Shown: positions 14,546-22,856, counted from the stretch's first letter. The stretch: DNA of 36,169 bases from Clostridiales bacterium (GCA_918285425.1 CAKJZE010000050.1:1-36169); one strand, 5' to 3'. Numbers and translations: made by a program. The notes: a model not told the origin generated them from the sequence alone.

Positions 14546-15082
14546 ATGAACAAATATCAAGGAACAAAAACTGAAAAGAATTTACAAACTGCTTTTGCAG
14601 GAGAATCACAAGCAAGAAATAAATACACATATTTTGCTTCAGTTGCAAAAAAAGAAGGATTTGAACAAATTTCTGAAATCTTTTTAAAAACAGCTGAAAA
14701 TGAAAAAGAACATGCAAAAATGTGGTTCAAAGAACTTGGCGAGCTTGGAAATACTGCAAAAAATCTCGGAGCTGCTGCAGATGGCGAAAACTTCGAGTGG
14801 ACAGATATGTATGAAGGTTTTGCAAAAACTGCAGAGGAAGAAGGATTTAAAGACCTTGCATACAAATTCCGCGCAGTTGCTGCAATTGAAAAAGAACATG
14901 AAAAAAGATATCGCGCACTTTTGAATAATGTTGAAACTGTAGCTGTTTTTGAAAAATCAACAATTACTGTTTGGGAATGCAGAAACTGCGGACACATCGT
15001 TGTTGGCAAAAAAGCACCAGAGGTTTGCCCAGTATGTGCTCACCCACAAAGCTATTTTGAAGTACGAAAAGAAAATTTCTAA
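14546..15082 (+). CDS. rbr: rubrerythrin
   Basis: Non-haem iron peroxidase of anaerobes that reduces hydrogen peroxide with electrons from rubredoxin/NAD(P)H. The N-terminal ferritin-like four-helix domain has the diiron ligand helices [12 protein letters not shown] (E20), [10 protein letters not shown], and [11 protein letters not shown]. The C-terminal rubredoxin domain has two CxxC pairs, [12 protein letters not shown] and EVCPVCAHP, for one Fe(Cys)4 centre. 178 aa is slightly shorter than the usual ~190 aa. The ATG has the SD AGGAG. Monocistronic between two terminators. It indicates an anaerobic host that meets oxygen occasionally. Confidence 0.97.
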   Translation: MNKYQGTKTEKNLQTAFAGESQARNKYTYFASVAKKEGFEQISEIFLKTAENEKEHAKMWFKELGELGNTAKNLGAAADGENFEWTDMYEGFAKTAEEEGFKDLAYKFRAVAAIEKEHEKRYRALLNNVETVAVFEKSTITVWECRNCGHIVVGKKAPEVCPVCAHPQSYFEVRKENF

Positions 15083-15085
15083 TTT

Positions 15086-15118
15086 AAAAAACACATCATT
15101 AATTTGATGTGTTTTTTT
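15086..15118. terminator. bidirectional intrinsic terminator
   Basis: AAAAAACACATCA-TTAATT-TGATGTGTTTTTT between convergent rbr and the ABC gene. Confidence 0.85.
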
Positions 15119-15121
15119 ATT

Positions 15122-16783
15122 TTATTTTTTATCTACAAACTGAATATTTTTAACTTCCCCATCTTCAATCTGCACAACCTTATCACTAATTTCAGAATAA
15201 GTTTCTTGCGCAGAGAAAATAATAATTGTTTTTGTTCCATTAAGTTTTCTTAATATTTGTTTAATTTCTTCAGTATCTTGGTCATTTAAACTTGGCAATT
15301 CATAGATTGCAATTATACTTGCACCAGTTACTATTGCACGTGCTAATCCAAGCAAAAACTTTTCTTTTGCAGACAGGTCGGCTACATTGCTTTCAAATTT
15401 CTGTGGCAAACGCATAACATAATCATAAAGACCAGACATCATACACGCATTTTTAATTTCAGTTTTATTTTTTGACACAGCTTTAAATTGTTCAAATATA
15501 TTCCCATCAAGCACATAAGGTTTACTTGATGTATATGTCACATTTTTAAAATATGATTTGTTGGAATAATCTTTGATGTCAAGCCCATCAATGTAAATAC
15601 TGCCTTTTGTTTGCTCTATTTCACGAACAAGAAGACCAAAGATTGATCTTTTGCCGCAATTTTTTTCTCCCAAAATCAATGTAGTTTCATTGTGTTGAAC
15701 ATGGAAGTTTATATCTTTAAGAGTGTTAATTTTAACCCCTTTTGGTTGATAAAACAGATCAATAAAGTCAATTCTCCCCAGAATGTCATCAACCGAGTTG
15801 TTGCCAAATCGCACTATATCTCTTGGTGTAAAGTTTTCAATAACTTTTAATCTGTTCATTGCAACTGTTGCATTTTTTAAATCCTTAAATCCAGACAAAA
15901 TTTCATTGCTATGATCAATTATGGTTGTTATATAAGGCACAACAATCAGGTACATTTCAAGTGAAACAGAGCTCTTTGATACAAGCATTATCATTATAAG
16001 TGTAAGTGCTGTGATAAACACTTTACACCAAGCTCCATAGCCTACATCAATGGCAGAACTCCATGTTTGCCTTGCGCGGAATTGATCAATCATGCTCTTA
16101 TTCGCATTCAAATGTGCTTTCCTTAAATTTTGCTTATCATTTTCTGCATAAAGATATTGTGCTGAATCCAACATCTCTGACATCGTGTGATAGCTGTTAT
16201 CTATTCCCTCTTTTATCTTTTTTGTACCAGCCGCATACTTAGTTTGTAAAAGTGACAAAATGGCAGCATTAATAAACACCATAATTAAAATAATAAGAGC
16301 CACCAGGGCATTTGAAAATATTATTGTAAAGAAAATTATGATCACTTGCCCTAACTGACCTATTTTATTTGTCAAAGTATCAGCAAAATTTGCGGTATCC
16401 CAAGCATCTTGATAAGAAATATTAAGTAATCTGTCTTTAGAGTTATTTTTAAAATTTACTTTGTCTGCAAGAAAGATCTTTTCACTTATCATATCTTGAA
16501 AACGAAGATAGGTTGATCTCAATAATTTGTCATGTACCAAATATTTTACATGAATAATACAATAACCTGCCAAAAATGCAACCAGACCAAAAATTAAGTT
16601 ATACATTGCCCACTCGTAATTGCCCGCAGACAAATTAGTTATAACCCTTGCTGCAAAAACTGGCTGAATGACATACATGCAAATTCTGTATAAAAATGCA
16701 GACATAAATGAAAGAACAAAATAGCCTTTATGAGGCCTTGTATATTTCCACCACCTTCCAAGCATTCTTAAGTTTTCAAACAT
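15122..16783 (-). CDS. ABC exporter-fold protein with degenerate ATPase domain
   Basis: 553 aa: about six membrane helices (residues ~15-310) fused to an ABC nucleotide-binding domain (~345-550), the layout of a half-exporter. The fold is recognisable but almost every catalytic landmark is changed. Walker A GEKNCGKRS (372-380) has Arg where Ser/Thr should follow the Lys. The Q-loop Gln is Ser (YTSS, ~420). The LSGGQ signature is LSAKE (470-474). The Walker B Asp is Tyr (IIAIYELP, Y494) while Glu495 remains. The H-loop His is lost (IIIFSAQ, ~525). The reading frame is intact and the SD is good (CAGGAG), so this is not an ordinary pseudogene. It probably cannot hydrolyse ATP alone. It could be the inactive half of a heterodimer or have a regulatory role. 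It lies 90 nt downstream of the phosphohexomutase gene. Confidence 0.8.
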   Translation of the reverse strand: MFENLRMLGRWWKYTRPHKGYFVLSFMSAFLYRICMYVIQPVFAARVITNLSAGNYEWAMYNLIFGLVAFLAGYCIIHVKYLVHDKLLRSTYLRFQDMISEKIFLADKVNFKNNSKDRLLNISYQDAWDTANFADTLTNKIGQLGQVIIIFFTIIFSNALVALIILIMVFINAAILSLLQTKYAAGTKKIKEGIDNSYHTMSEMLDSAQYLYAENDKQNLRKAHLNANKSMIDQFRARQTWSSAIDVGYGAWCKVFITALTLIMIMLVSKSSVSLEMYLIVVPYITTIIDHSNEILSGFKDLKNATVAMNRLKVIENFTPRDIVRFGNNSVDDILGRIDFIDLFYQPKGVKINTLKDINFHVQHNETTLILGEKNCGKRSIFGLLVREIEQTKGSIYIDGLDIKDYSNKSYFKNVTYTSSKPYVLDGNIFEQFKAVSKNKTEIKNACMMSGLYDYVMRLPQKFESNVADLSAKEKFLLGLARAIVTGASIIAIYELPSLNDQDTEEIKQILRKLNGTKTIIIFSAQETYSEISDKVVQIEDGEVKNIQFVDKK

Positions 16784-16873
16784 ACTTTATCTCCTGTATT
16801 GATTAAATTACGTCATTATTAAGTAAAATTTTGAATACGTTAATAACAAAATTTTATTATTTAAATTATAAGA

Positions 16874-18280
16874 TTAAATTTTTAAAAAGTTTTTCCAAAG
16901 CAAAATTTCATTTTCACATTTTTCTTTTGTATCAAACTCTGCAAAAATTCTAAGAAGTGGCTCAGTTCCAGAAAATCTGATAAGAACCCAATCGCCATTT
17001 TGATAGAATATTTTCAGATAATCATTTCTTACAATTTGTGCAACCGGATAATTTAAATTTGGTAAAAGTTGATCATAAAATAAAACATTTTTTATCTCAT
17101 TTTCTTTAATTTTGGAATAAGCGATTGAACAATCCACTATGGTTTTATTATATCCATCTGCAAATTCAAACATCTCTTCAATAATATTGTTTAAAGGCAT
17201 TTTAAGTTCTGAAAGAATTTTTAAGCAAAGCGCGATCGAAATCAGGCTGTCCTTTCCCCAAATGTGAGTTGTTATTGCAAGGCCACCACTGCTTTCTCCA
17301 CCAACAACGCCATTCACTTCTTTTAATTTATTTGAGATATATTTAAAACCAACAGGGACTTCATGACATATAAAGCCAAATTTATTTGCAAGTAAATCAA
17401 GCAAAGAGGTTGTAGCACAATTTTTTATAACATCTCCTTGCTTATTTTCATATTTTATCATGTAATAGTAAACAAGCGATAAAATAGTATTATTGTCCCA
17501 ATATTTTCCATTTTTATCAACAACCGCAAGCCTGTCTCCATCTGCATCAAGTGCAAAGCCAATATCAGCTTTATTTTGGATAACTTCGTTACGTAACGCA
17601 CCAATATTGTCTTCGTTTGGAGCTGGTGGCACAAAACCAAAAAATGCATCATGCGCGCTATTGATTATTTTATAATTTTTTATACCTAATTTTGTGCAAA
17701 ATAATTCTATTTCATTTTTAGTTGATCCAAATTTTGTATCAAACACTACATTAATATTACTTAATTTTGAAAGATTTTGATTTTCTATTATATAGTCGAC
17801 AAATTCATTGTCATAATTTACAAGCTTTACATTTTTTTCAAATCCAGTTGTGTCATCAATATGCATTTCAGATATTTTATTAAATTCATTTTCAATTTCT
17901 TGCGTTTGCTCGACTGAAGCGTCTTTTCCCTCTTTCACAATAACTTTAATACCATTATACATATATGGATTATGACTTGCAGTTATCATTACGCCATAAT
18001 CGTTGTCTTGTTTCATCGTCTGATACATTATAACAGGCGTTGCACAAGGTGCAGCAACAAGATCAACAGTAATGTCATTTTTTGCAAACACTTCTGCACA
18101 CCACTTCGCAAAAATTTCAGACATAAAACGATTATCATATCCGATACATATATGTTGTTTGAGTTTTTTATTTTTTACAATATTTGCCATACTTTGACAA
18201 ATTTTTTGTACATTTTTCTTTGTAAATGATTCACCAATAATTCCTCTGAATCCACCAGTTCCAAATTTAATTTTATCCAT
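16874..18280 (-). CDS. phosphohexomutase (phosphoglucomutase/phosphomannomutase)
   Basis: Alpha-D-phosphohexomutase, interconverting hexose 1- and 6-phosphates (glucose or mannose) for cell-wall and nucleotide-sugar synthesis. All four domain motifs are present. Residues ~4-15 read KFGTGGFRGIIG. The phosphoserine loop is TASHNPYMYNGIK. The metal loop is ALDADGDRL. The sugar-specificity loop is GGESSGG. The C-terminal phosphate-binding loop is RFSGTEPLLRIF. 468 aa is normal. GGESSGG is common in phosphoglucomutase-type members, but substrate preference cannot be fixed from sequence. The start has CAGGTG as SD right at the predicted transcript 5' end. A terminator separates it from the upstream tRNA-Thr. 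Confidence 0.92.
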   Translation of the reverse strand: MDKIKFGTGGFRGIIGESFTKKNVQKICQSMANIVKNKKLKQHICIGYDNRFMSEIFAKWCAEVFAKNDITVDLVAAPCATPVIMYQTMKQDNDYGVMITASHNPYMYNGIKVIVKEGKDASVEQTQEIENEFNKISEMHIDDTTGFEKNVKLVNYDNEFVDYIIENQNLSKLSNINVVFDTKFGSTKNEIELFCTKLGIKNYKIINSAHDAFFGFVPPAPNEDNIGALRNEVIQNKADIGFALDADGDRLAVVDKNGKYWDNNTILSLVYYYMIKYENKQGDVIKNCATTSLLDLLANKFGFICHEVPVGFKYISNKLKEVNGVVGGESSGGLAITTHIWGKDSLISIALCLKILSELKMPLNNIIEEMFEFADGYNKTIVDCSIAYSKIKENEIKNVLFYDQLLPNLNYPVAQIVRNDYLKIFYQNGDWVLIRFSGTEPLLRIFAEFDTKEKCENEILLWKNFLKI

Positions 18281-18299
18281 TGTAATATCACCTGTATTA

Positions 18300-18327
18300 A
18301 TTTTAACACAATATAAATAAAAATCAA
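18300..18327 (-). promoter_or_regulatory. candidate phosphohexomutase promoter
   Basis: Minus strand TTGATT, 16 bp, TAAAAT with TGT extended -10. The leader is about 13 nt and begins with the SD. Confidence 0.5.
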
Positions 18328-18351
18328 AACCATTCTGATATAATTCTTAAA

Positions 18352-18377
18352 AATAAAAAACCGCAATAGCGGTTTTT
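18352..18377 (-). terminator. intrinsic terminator of tRNA-Thr
   Basis: AAAAACCGC-TATT-GCGGTTTTT on the minus strand, followed by a T-rich run. Confidence 0.85.
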
Positions 18378-18383
18378 CTTTAT

Positions 18384-18458
18384 TGGAGCTGATGGCGGGA
18401 ATCGAACCCGCGACCACCACCTTACCAAGGTGGTGCTCTACCTCTGAGCCACATCAGC
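18384..18458 (-). tRNA. tRNA-Thr (anticodon GGT)
   Basis: 75 nt with encoded CCA. Acceptor GCTGATG/CATCAGC, D arm GCTC...GAGC, anticodon stem CCACC/GGTGG with loop TTGGTAA (anticodon GGT), T arm GCGGG-TTCGATT-CCCGC. It reads ACC/ACU. A 6-bp hairpin AGGGGC-TTAT-GCCCCT lies 4 nt upstream of the mature 5' end. Confidence 0.96.
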
Positions 18459-18462
18459 ATTT

Positions 18463-18478
18463 TAGGGGCATAAGCCCC
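18463..18478 (-). other. GC hairpin immediately 5' of tRNA-Thr
   Basis: AGGGGC-TTAT-GCCCCT, perfect, with no U run. tRNA-Arg also has a GC-rich hairpin directly upstream, so this may be a shared pre-tRNA leader feature. Confidence 0.5.
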
Positions 18479-18482
18479 TGTC

Positions 18483-18578
18483 CTAAATTAGCATCCCATA
18501 ATGTCCTCCATATTTAGCGGTGTTTTTACTTGGTTTTTCCTTACCAATATTTGACGGACTAGCCATCTTGTCTGTCAT
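18483..18578 (-). CDS. possible 31-aa peptide upstream of tRNA-Thr (not in ORF track)
   Basis: ATG at 18578 to TAG at 18483 would encode MTDKMASPSNIGKEKPSKNT then AKYGGHYGMLI, basic and Gly/Tyr-ended. Its own start has no SD. A strong AAGAAGG sits before an ATG 13 nt upstream in another frame, which gives only MQKFDDRQDG. A promoter at 18639-18667 would transcribe this region into the tRNA. Coding status is uncertain. The region may instead be just an untranslated tRNA leader. Confidence 0.25.
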   Translation of the reverse strand: MTDKMASPSNIGKEKPSKNTAKYGGHYGMLI

Positions 18579-18638
18579 CAAACTTTTGCATAAATATCCT
18601 TCTTATACAATTATTTTTATCATACTTTATGCTTTTAT

Positions 18639-18667
18639 ATAATATCATATGCATAATAAAATTTCAA
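18639..18667 (-). promoter_or_regulatory. promoter upstream of tRNA-Thr
   Basis: Minus strand TTGAAA, 17 bp, TATTAT. The distance to the mature tRNA is about 175 nt, unusually long for a tRNA leader. Confidence 0.6.
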
Positions 18668-18698
18668 GGATTTTTTATTTTATTTTGCCATTTTAATA

Positions 18699-19250
18699 TT
18701 AAACCATTGCCGCATACATTGCAAGTTTTAAACTTATTTTTTTGTTCTTAACAAACTTTTTCAAATCTTTTATTTTGACAATTTGTACATTTATGTCCTC
18801 ATGATCCTGCAAATCCTGTTGACCTATTTTTTCAATTTCCGCCAAATACACAACAGAATTTTCATCGGTAAGACCATCACTTGAGTATGCTTTATCGCAA
18901 AAAAGTTGAAGCTTAACATTACCTTCTGCTCCAATTTCTTCTTTAAGCTCACGAACCGCAGCTGTTTCAAGGTCTTCCCCATCTTCAACAAGTCCAGCAG
19001 GAAAAGAATAGACATAATCATTTATCGGATATCGAAACTCTTTTGTGATAACCACACACTTATCACCATCTTTATCAGCCCAAAGCGGAATAATATTTAC
19101 CGCATCAATTTTGTCATTTTTGTTTTTAACAGAAAGCTCTGTTTCATTTCGCCTTGAAGCAATAGTCCAAAGAGCACCATTTTCGTACTCAAGCTTGTAC
19201 ATATTGATATATTTGTTATCAGTTTGTTTTGTTATCTTATTTACTTTCAT
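18699..19250 (-). CDS. Nudix hydrolase, ADP-ribose pyrophosphatase type
   Basis: Cytosolic pyrophosphohydrolase of nucleoside diphosphate-X compounds; closest in layout to ADP-ribose/ADP-sugar pyrophosphatases. The full Nudix box GLVEDGEDLETAAVRELKEE followed by IG matches GX5EX7REUXEEXGU. The preceding VITKEFRYPINDYVYSFPAG is the usual substrate-side strand of ADP-ribose pyrophosphatases. 183 aa from the ATG at 19250. The track start (TTG, four codons earlier) lacks an SD, while GGGTG precedes the ATG. Monocistronic. Confidence 0.88.
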   Translation of the reverse strand: MKVNKITKQTDNKYINMYKLEYENGALWTIASRRNETELSVKNKNDKIDAVNIIPLWADKDGDKCVVITKEFRYPINDYVYSFPAGLVEDGEDLETAAVRELKEEIGAEGNVKLQLFCDKAYSSDGLTDENSVVYLAEIEKIGQQDLQDHEDINVQIVKIKDLKKFVKNKKISLKLAMYAAMV

Positions 19251-19267
19251 AATCACACCCAAACAAA

Positions 19268-19296
19268 GATATACAACAAAAAATCTGAAAATGCAA
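19268..19296 (-). promoter_or_regulatory. promoter of the Nudix gene
   Basis: Minus strand TTGCAT, 17 bp, TATATC. Confidence 0.55.
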
Positions 19297-19410
19297 ACAA
19301 TGTGATAACATTTTTTAATTTAGTTGAATATAACAAATTTATAATTTTTTAATTATTATTATGAATAATAAATTTTTTATGGTATATTCAAATCAGAGGT
19401 GAAAAAATAG

Positions 19411-21051
19411 ATGAAAAGTGATATTGAAATTGCAAGAAGCAAAAAAATGCAAAAAATTGAAGTCATTGCTGAAAAACTGCATATAAAAGCAACTAATTTG
19501 ATCAAATACGGTGACTATAAAGCCAAAATAGACATAAAGTCAAAACAAAAACATGGCAAACTTATATTGGTAACTGCAATAAACCCAACAAAAGCAGGAA
19601 ATGGAAAAACAACAGTTTCCATAGGACTTGCAGATGCTTTTGCGTTGAAAAATAAGAGCGTTTGTCTTGCCCTTCGTGAGCCTTCGCTTGGCCCAGTTTT
19701 TGGTATGAAGGGTGGCGCAACTGGTGGCGGATATAGCCAAGTTGTACCTATGGAAGACATCAACTTGCACTTTAATGGAGATTTCCATGCAATCACAAGT
19801 GCAAACAACCTGCTTTGTGCAAATATTGACAATCACATTTTCCAAGGAAACAGCCTTGATATTGACCCTGACACCGTGATGTTTAACAGATGTATGGACA
19901 TGAACGACCGTGCTCTTCGTGATTTTACAATCAACAGCAGCTATCAACGTAAAGAAAAATTTAATATCACTGCAGCATCAGAAATAATGGCAATCATGTG
20001 CCTTGCAACTGACATCGTTGACCTTAAAGAAAGGCTTGGTGGAATTATGGTTGCACTTAATCACAAAGGTGAGCCAGTCTATGCCCGCGATCTTAAAGTT
20101 GAGAACGCAATGGCAATACTTCTCAAAGATGCCCTGAAACCTAACCTTGTACAAACCTTGACAGGCACACCAGCAATTGTGCACCTTGGGCCTTTTGCAA
20201 ATATTGCTCATGGTTGCAACAGCATAGTTGCAACAAAAACAGCAATGAGCCTTGCAAAATACACTATCACCGAAGCAGGATTTGGAAGTGACCTTGGCGC
20301 AGAAAAGTTTTTAGATGTCAAATGCAGAATTGCAGGACTTAAACCTGACTGTGTTGTTTTGGTTGCAACTATTCCTGCACTTAAACTTCATGGTGGTGCA
20401 AAAGATGATCCAACCCTTCGCACAGAGAACCTTGAAAAACTGCAAAATGGTATCCCGCACCTTGTAAAACACATCAAAAATATGACAGAAGTTTATAAAG
20501 TACCAACAGTTGTAACGCTGAACAAATACGCAAGTGACACACAAAAAGAAATAGCCCTTGTCAAAAAACTTGTTGCACCTTATGCAAAAGTGGTTGTTAA
20601 CAATGTCTGGGGCAAAGGTGGTAAAGGTGCAATTGAACTTGCAGACGAAGTGATAAAAAAATGCAATCAAGAAAACAACTTCACTTACTGCTATGGCCTT
20701 ACCGATTCAATAGAAACAAAAATTGAAAAAATCGTCACAAAAATATATGGCGGCAAAGGTGCTGCTTACAGTGAAAAAGCAAAAGAAAAGCTTAAAATAA
20801 TAAAAAAATTACATTTAACAGAATATCCTGTGATTATTGCAAAAACTCAGTTTAGCTTGACCGACAACAAAAATATCATGGGCGCTCCAAAAGATTTTGA
20901 GGTTTATGTCAATGACCTTGAAATTAAAACTGGTTCAAAATTCATTGTCGCAATCTGTGGCAGCATGATGCTTATGCCAGGACTTTCTGCTCATCCAGCA
21001 AGCGAATGCATGACCATTGATGAAAACGGCAAAGTTGACGGTATTTATTGA
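19411..21051 (+). CDS. fhs: formate-tetrahydrofolate ligase
   Basis: Joins formate to tetrahydrofolate with ATP to give 10-formyl-THF, feeding purine synthesis, fMet-tRNA and, in acetogens, the Wood-Ljungdahl methyl branch. The P-loop segment NPTKAGNGKTTVSIGLADA is at about residues 58-76. The strongly conserved VPMEDINLHFNGDFHAITSA, IDNHIFQGN and MDMNDRALR follow. 546 aa is close to the usual ~556. The start has GAGGTG. A strong terminator follows and no folate gene is adjacent, so a complete acetogenic pathway cannot be inferred from this window. I found no convincing promoter in the upstream 160 bp. Confidence 0.97.
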   Translation: MKSDIEIARSKKMQKIEVIAEKLHIKATNLIKYGDYKAKIDIKSKQKHGKLILVTAINPTKAGNGKTTVSIGLADAFALKNKSVCLALREPSLGPVFGMKGGATGGGYSQVVPMEDINLHFNGDFHAITSANNLLCANIDNHIFQGNSLDIDPDTVMFNRCMDMNDRALRDFTINSSYQRKEKFNITAASEIMAIMCLATDIVDLKERLGGIMVALNHKGEPVYARDLKVENAMAILLKDALKPNLVQTLTGTPAIVHLGPFANIAHGCNSIVATKTAMSLAKYTITEAGFGSDLGAEKFLDVKCRIAGLKPDCVVLVATIPALKLHGGAKDDPTLRTENLEKLQNGIPHLVKHIKNMTEVYKVPTVVTLNKYASDTQKEIALVKKLVAPYAKVVVNNVWGKGGKGAIELADEVIKKCNQENNFTYCYGLTDSIETKIEKIVTKIYGGKGAAYSEKAKEKLKIIKKLHLTEYPVIIAKTQFSLTDNKNIMGAPKDFEVYVNDLEIKTGSKFIVAICGSMMLMPGLSAHPASECMTIDENGKVDGIY

Positions 21052-21080
21052 TAATTAAAATAAATATAATATGCAAATAA

Positions 21081-21110
21081 AAAATAGAGCAATGTGTTGC
21101 TCTATTTTTT
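21081..21110. terminator. bidirectional intrinsic terminator
   Basis: AAAATAGAGCAA-TGTG-TTGCTCTATTTT between convergent fhs and the XRE gene. Confidence 0.85.
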
Positions 21111-21113
21111 GTA

Positions 21114-21320
21114 TTAAAAGTAAAATAATTCTTCAAACTTTTTGTCAAGCACCAAACATATTAAAAGTGCAAGCTTCGCACTGGGATTAAAAGTTCCATT
21201 TTCAACAGCAATTATTGTTTGTCTTGTTGTAGAAGTCTTTTTTGCAAGTTCTTCTTGGCTGAGCCCAATTTTTTGCCTGAATTCCTTTATTCTGTTGTTA
21301 AGTTTAAGTGTCTTATCCAT
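21114..21320 (-). CDS. XRE-family transcriptional regulator (68 aa)
   Basis: Small Cro/CI-type helix-turn-helix protein made up almost entirely of the DNA-binding domain: RIKEFRQKIGLSQEELAKKTSTTRQTIIAVENG is a canonical HTH_3. The TTRQTI recognition helix is typical of the short YozG/CD-type regulators found beside membrane proteins. The ATG overlaps the stop of the upstream membrane gene (TAATG), so translation is coupled. It probably represses its own operon through the paired TGTAAAG-N4-CTTTACA sites around the promoter; this is an inference from position. Confidence 0.85.
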   Translation of the reverse strand: MDKTLKLNNRIKEFRQKIGLSQEELAKKTSTTRQTIIAVENGTFNPSAKLALLICLVLDKKFEELFYF

Positions 21321-21661
21321 TAAATTATACCTACATTGTAAAGAATATAAACGACCAGCATTGCGATTGCACCAACAGCCTCAAGTACTGCACCAATAAG
21401 CACTTGCCAAGGTCTTTTTGCCTTGAAATATTGCATAAAGTAAAGCACGCTTGCCCAAGTGAAACAAACCATACCAAGAACATAGATGCTTGTGAAATGC
21501 CCAAGCGCACCTTCCACAATCATAAGCGCAACAGCAAGCACACCGGCAACAATAAGTGCAATCCAATTCCCTGAATTGACCTTTTGTTTTTCTGCCTCAC
21601 CAACAACAGCCTTTTTCTTTGAAGCCTCTTTCAAAACATCTTCTTTTTTCATTTCTTCCAT
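21320..21661 (-). CDS. small integral membrane protein paired with the XRE regulator
   Basis: 113 aa. The first ~30 residues are charged (EEMKKEDVLKEASKKK). Three hydrophobic helices follow: WIALIVAGVLAVALMIVEGAL, YVLGMVCFTWASVLYFMQYF and VLIGAVLEAVGAIAMLVVYIL. AAAGGAGG is the SD. It is the first gene of a two-gene operon with the XRE regulator, a pairing common in Firmicutes (DUF2178/DUF6442-like proteins). I do not assign the exact family. Its function is unknown; stress or toxin defence roles are only guesses. Confidence 0.75.
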   Translation of the reverse strand: MEEMKKEDVLKEASKKKAVVGEAEKQKVNSGNWIALIVAGVLAVALMIVEGALGHFTSIYVLGMVCFTWASVLYFMQYFKAKRPWQVLIGAVLEAVGAIAMLVVYILYNVGII

Positions 21662-21681
21662 AATATAACCTCCTTTTATTA

Positions 21682-21699
21682 TGTAAAGTTTTCTTTACA
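21682..21699. promoter_or_regulatory. operator site, proximal
   Basis: Perfect inverted repeat TGTAAAG-TTTT-CTTTACA covering the predicted transcription start of the membrane/XRE operon. Twin of the site at 21728; the centres are 46 bp apart. Confidence 0.8.
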
Positions 21700-21704
21700 C
21701 TCTT

Positions 21705-21733
21705 ATTATATTACAGAAAAATAAAAATGTAAA
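21705..21733 (-). promoter_or_regulatory. promoter of the membrane/XRE operon
   Basis: Minus strand TTTACA, 17 bp, TATAAT. The -35 hexamer is the inner half of the distal operator, so a bound repressor would block polymerase directly. Confidence 0.8.
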
Positions 21734-21745
21734 GTATTCTTTACA
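21728..21745. promoter_or_regulatory. operator site, distal
   Basis: Perfect inverted repeat TGTAAAG-TATT-CTTTACA overlapping the -35 box. Confidence 0.8.
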
Positions 21746-21777
21746 TTTTTATCAAATATTTTTTTATTTATTATTAT

Positions 21778-22836
21778 TCATTTTTGTTGGTTAAACATAT
21801 TTATTTCTTTATATATATAACTTACTGCCTTATCTAAAACTTTATCTTTATTACTACTTATTTCATCTATTGTCAATTTAACTGGCACATCTGGTTGGAT
21901 TGCCCCTTCGTAACCAAAAGTTTTGCTAAAATCCCACAACCTTATTGAAACCGAAAATGTTTTTCCATCAACCTCAAGAAGCTTAGTATATCCATAAGAT
22001 TTAGCTGCACCACCTGTTGGTTGACCTATCAATGGAGTATTAAATTCTTTTTTAAATCTAGCTACTGCAAATCGTCCAGATGAAATTACACCATTATTTA
22101 TTAAAAGTACTCCTTGAAGATTTTTATTCCTTACTAAATTCTGAAAAGGATTTAGGATTTCAGAACTACCACCCATATTATTTCTTACATCCAGAATATA
22201 AAATTGTAAATGTTTTTTTTCCACTTGCTTTTTTATGTCTTTGACAAAATCTTTAAATTTATAATTTGGATTTTCAATACATGCTGTATATCTGACATAC
22301 AAAATATCATTATTAATAATTTTGAATTCATATGGATCCCTATTCTCTTTATTGAAACTTGTGCGTATATTTATAGGAATTTTATCCCCACTTTCTAATT
22401 CAATAATGTCAGCAATCTTCAGCATTTCCCATACATAATGATTATTAATAAAATCATTTATAAGCACATTACGCCATTCAATAGTCTCAAAATTTATTAT
22501 GTTTTCTAATCTGAAAATTATTCCTTTACTTTTTATATTACCAAATTTTACGATTTCTTTCCATTTGTTTTTATAAAAAACATAAAATTTATTTTCTAAG
22601 AATGTAATTTTTTCTTTAATAAGAATATAAGGGATTTTATAAGAAGTGTGTGCATCTTTAAAAAGGGCAAACAATTTTAAAAGTTCATAATCAAACTCCC
22701 TAGAAGAAAGTTCATCTATATTTTTTATATTATTTACATACTTAACAACATCTTCTTTAGTAATATCATGGTATAAATTTACATGTTCTTTTTGCAGTAC
22801 CGACAATATATCATTCAATATTTTGCTATTTTTCAT
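21778..22836 (-). CDS. S41-family (C-terminal processing) peptidase-like protein
   Basis: 352 aa. The C-terminal half has the tail-specific protease fold: YILDVRNNMGGSSEIL, then VLLINNGVISSGRFAVARFK with the nucleophilic Ser, GQPTGGAAKSYG with the candidate catalytic Lys, and IQPDVPVKLT. The N-terminal region (ELLKLFALFKDAHTSY) matches the usual S41 helper domain with its D-x-H-T motif. No signal peptide or PDZ domain is evident, so unlike CtpA/Prc it is probably cytoplasmic or exported by another route. The ATG has only a weak GGGTAA SD but a clear promoter. Monocistronic. Function is inferred from fold. Confidence 0.8.
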   Translation of the reverse strand: MKNSKILNDILSVLQKEHVNLYHDITKEDVVKYVNNIKNIDELSSREFDYELLKLFALFKDAHTSYKIPYILIKEKITFLENKFYVFYKNKWKEIVKFGNIKSKGIIFRLENIINFETIEWRNVLINDFINNHYVWEMLKIADIIELESGDKIPINIRTSFNKENRDPYEFKIINNDILYVRYTACIENPNYKFKDFVKDIKKQVEKKHLQFYILDVRNNMGGSSEILNPFQNLVRNKNLQGVLLINNGVISSGRFAVARFKKEFNTPLIGQPTGGAAKSYGYTKLLEVDGKTFSVSIRLWDFSKTFGYEGAIQPDVPVKLTIDEISSNKDKVLDKAVSYIYKEINMFNQQK

Positions 22837-22856
22837 ATTTGTTACCCACTACAAAC

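Noticed and set aside
14557-15009. 150-aa minus-strand ORF opposite rubrerythrin
   Set aside because: Antisense shadow of an unambiguous gene, with biased Ser/Phe/Lys composition and no SD.
19540-20670. Minus-strand ORFs of 77-135 aa opposite fhs
   Set aside because: Cys/Phe-rich antisense translations of a conserved enzyme gene.
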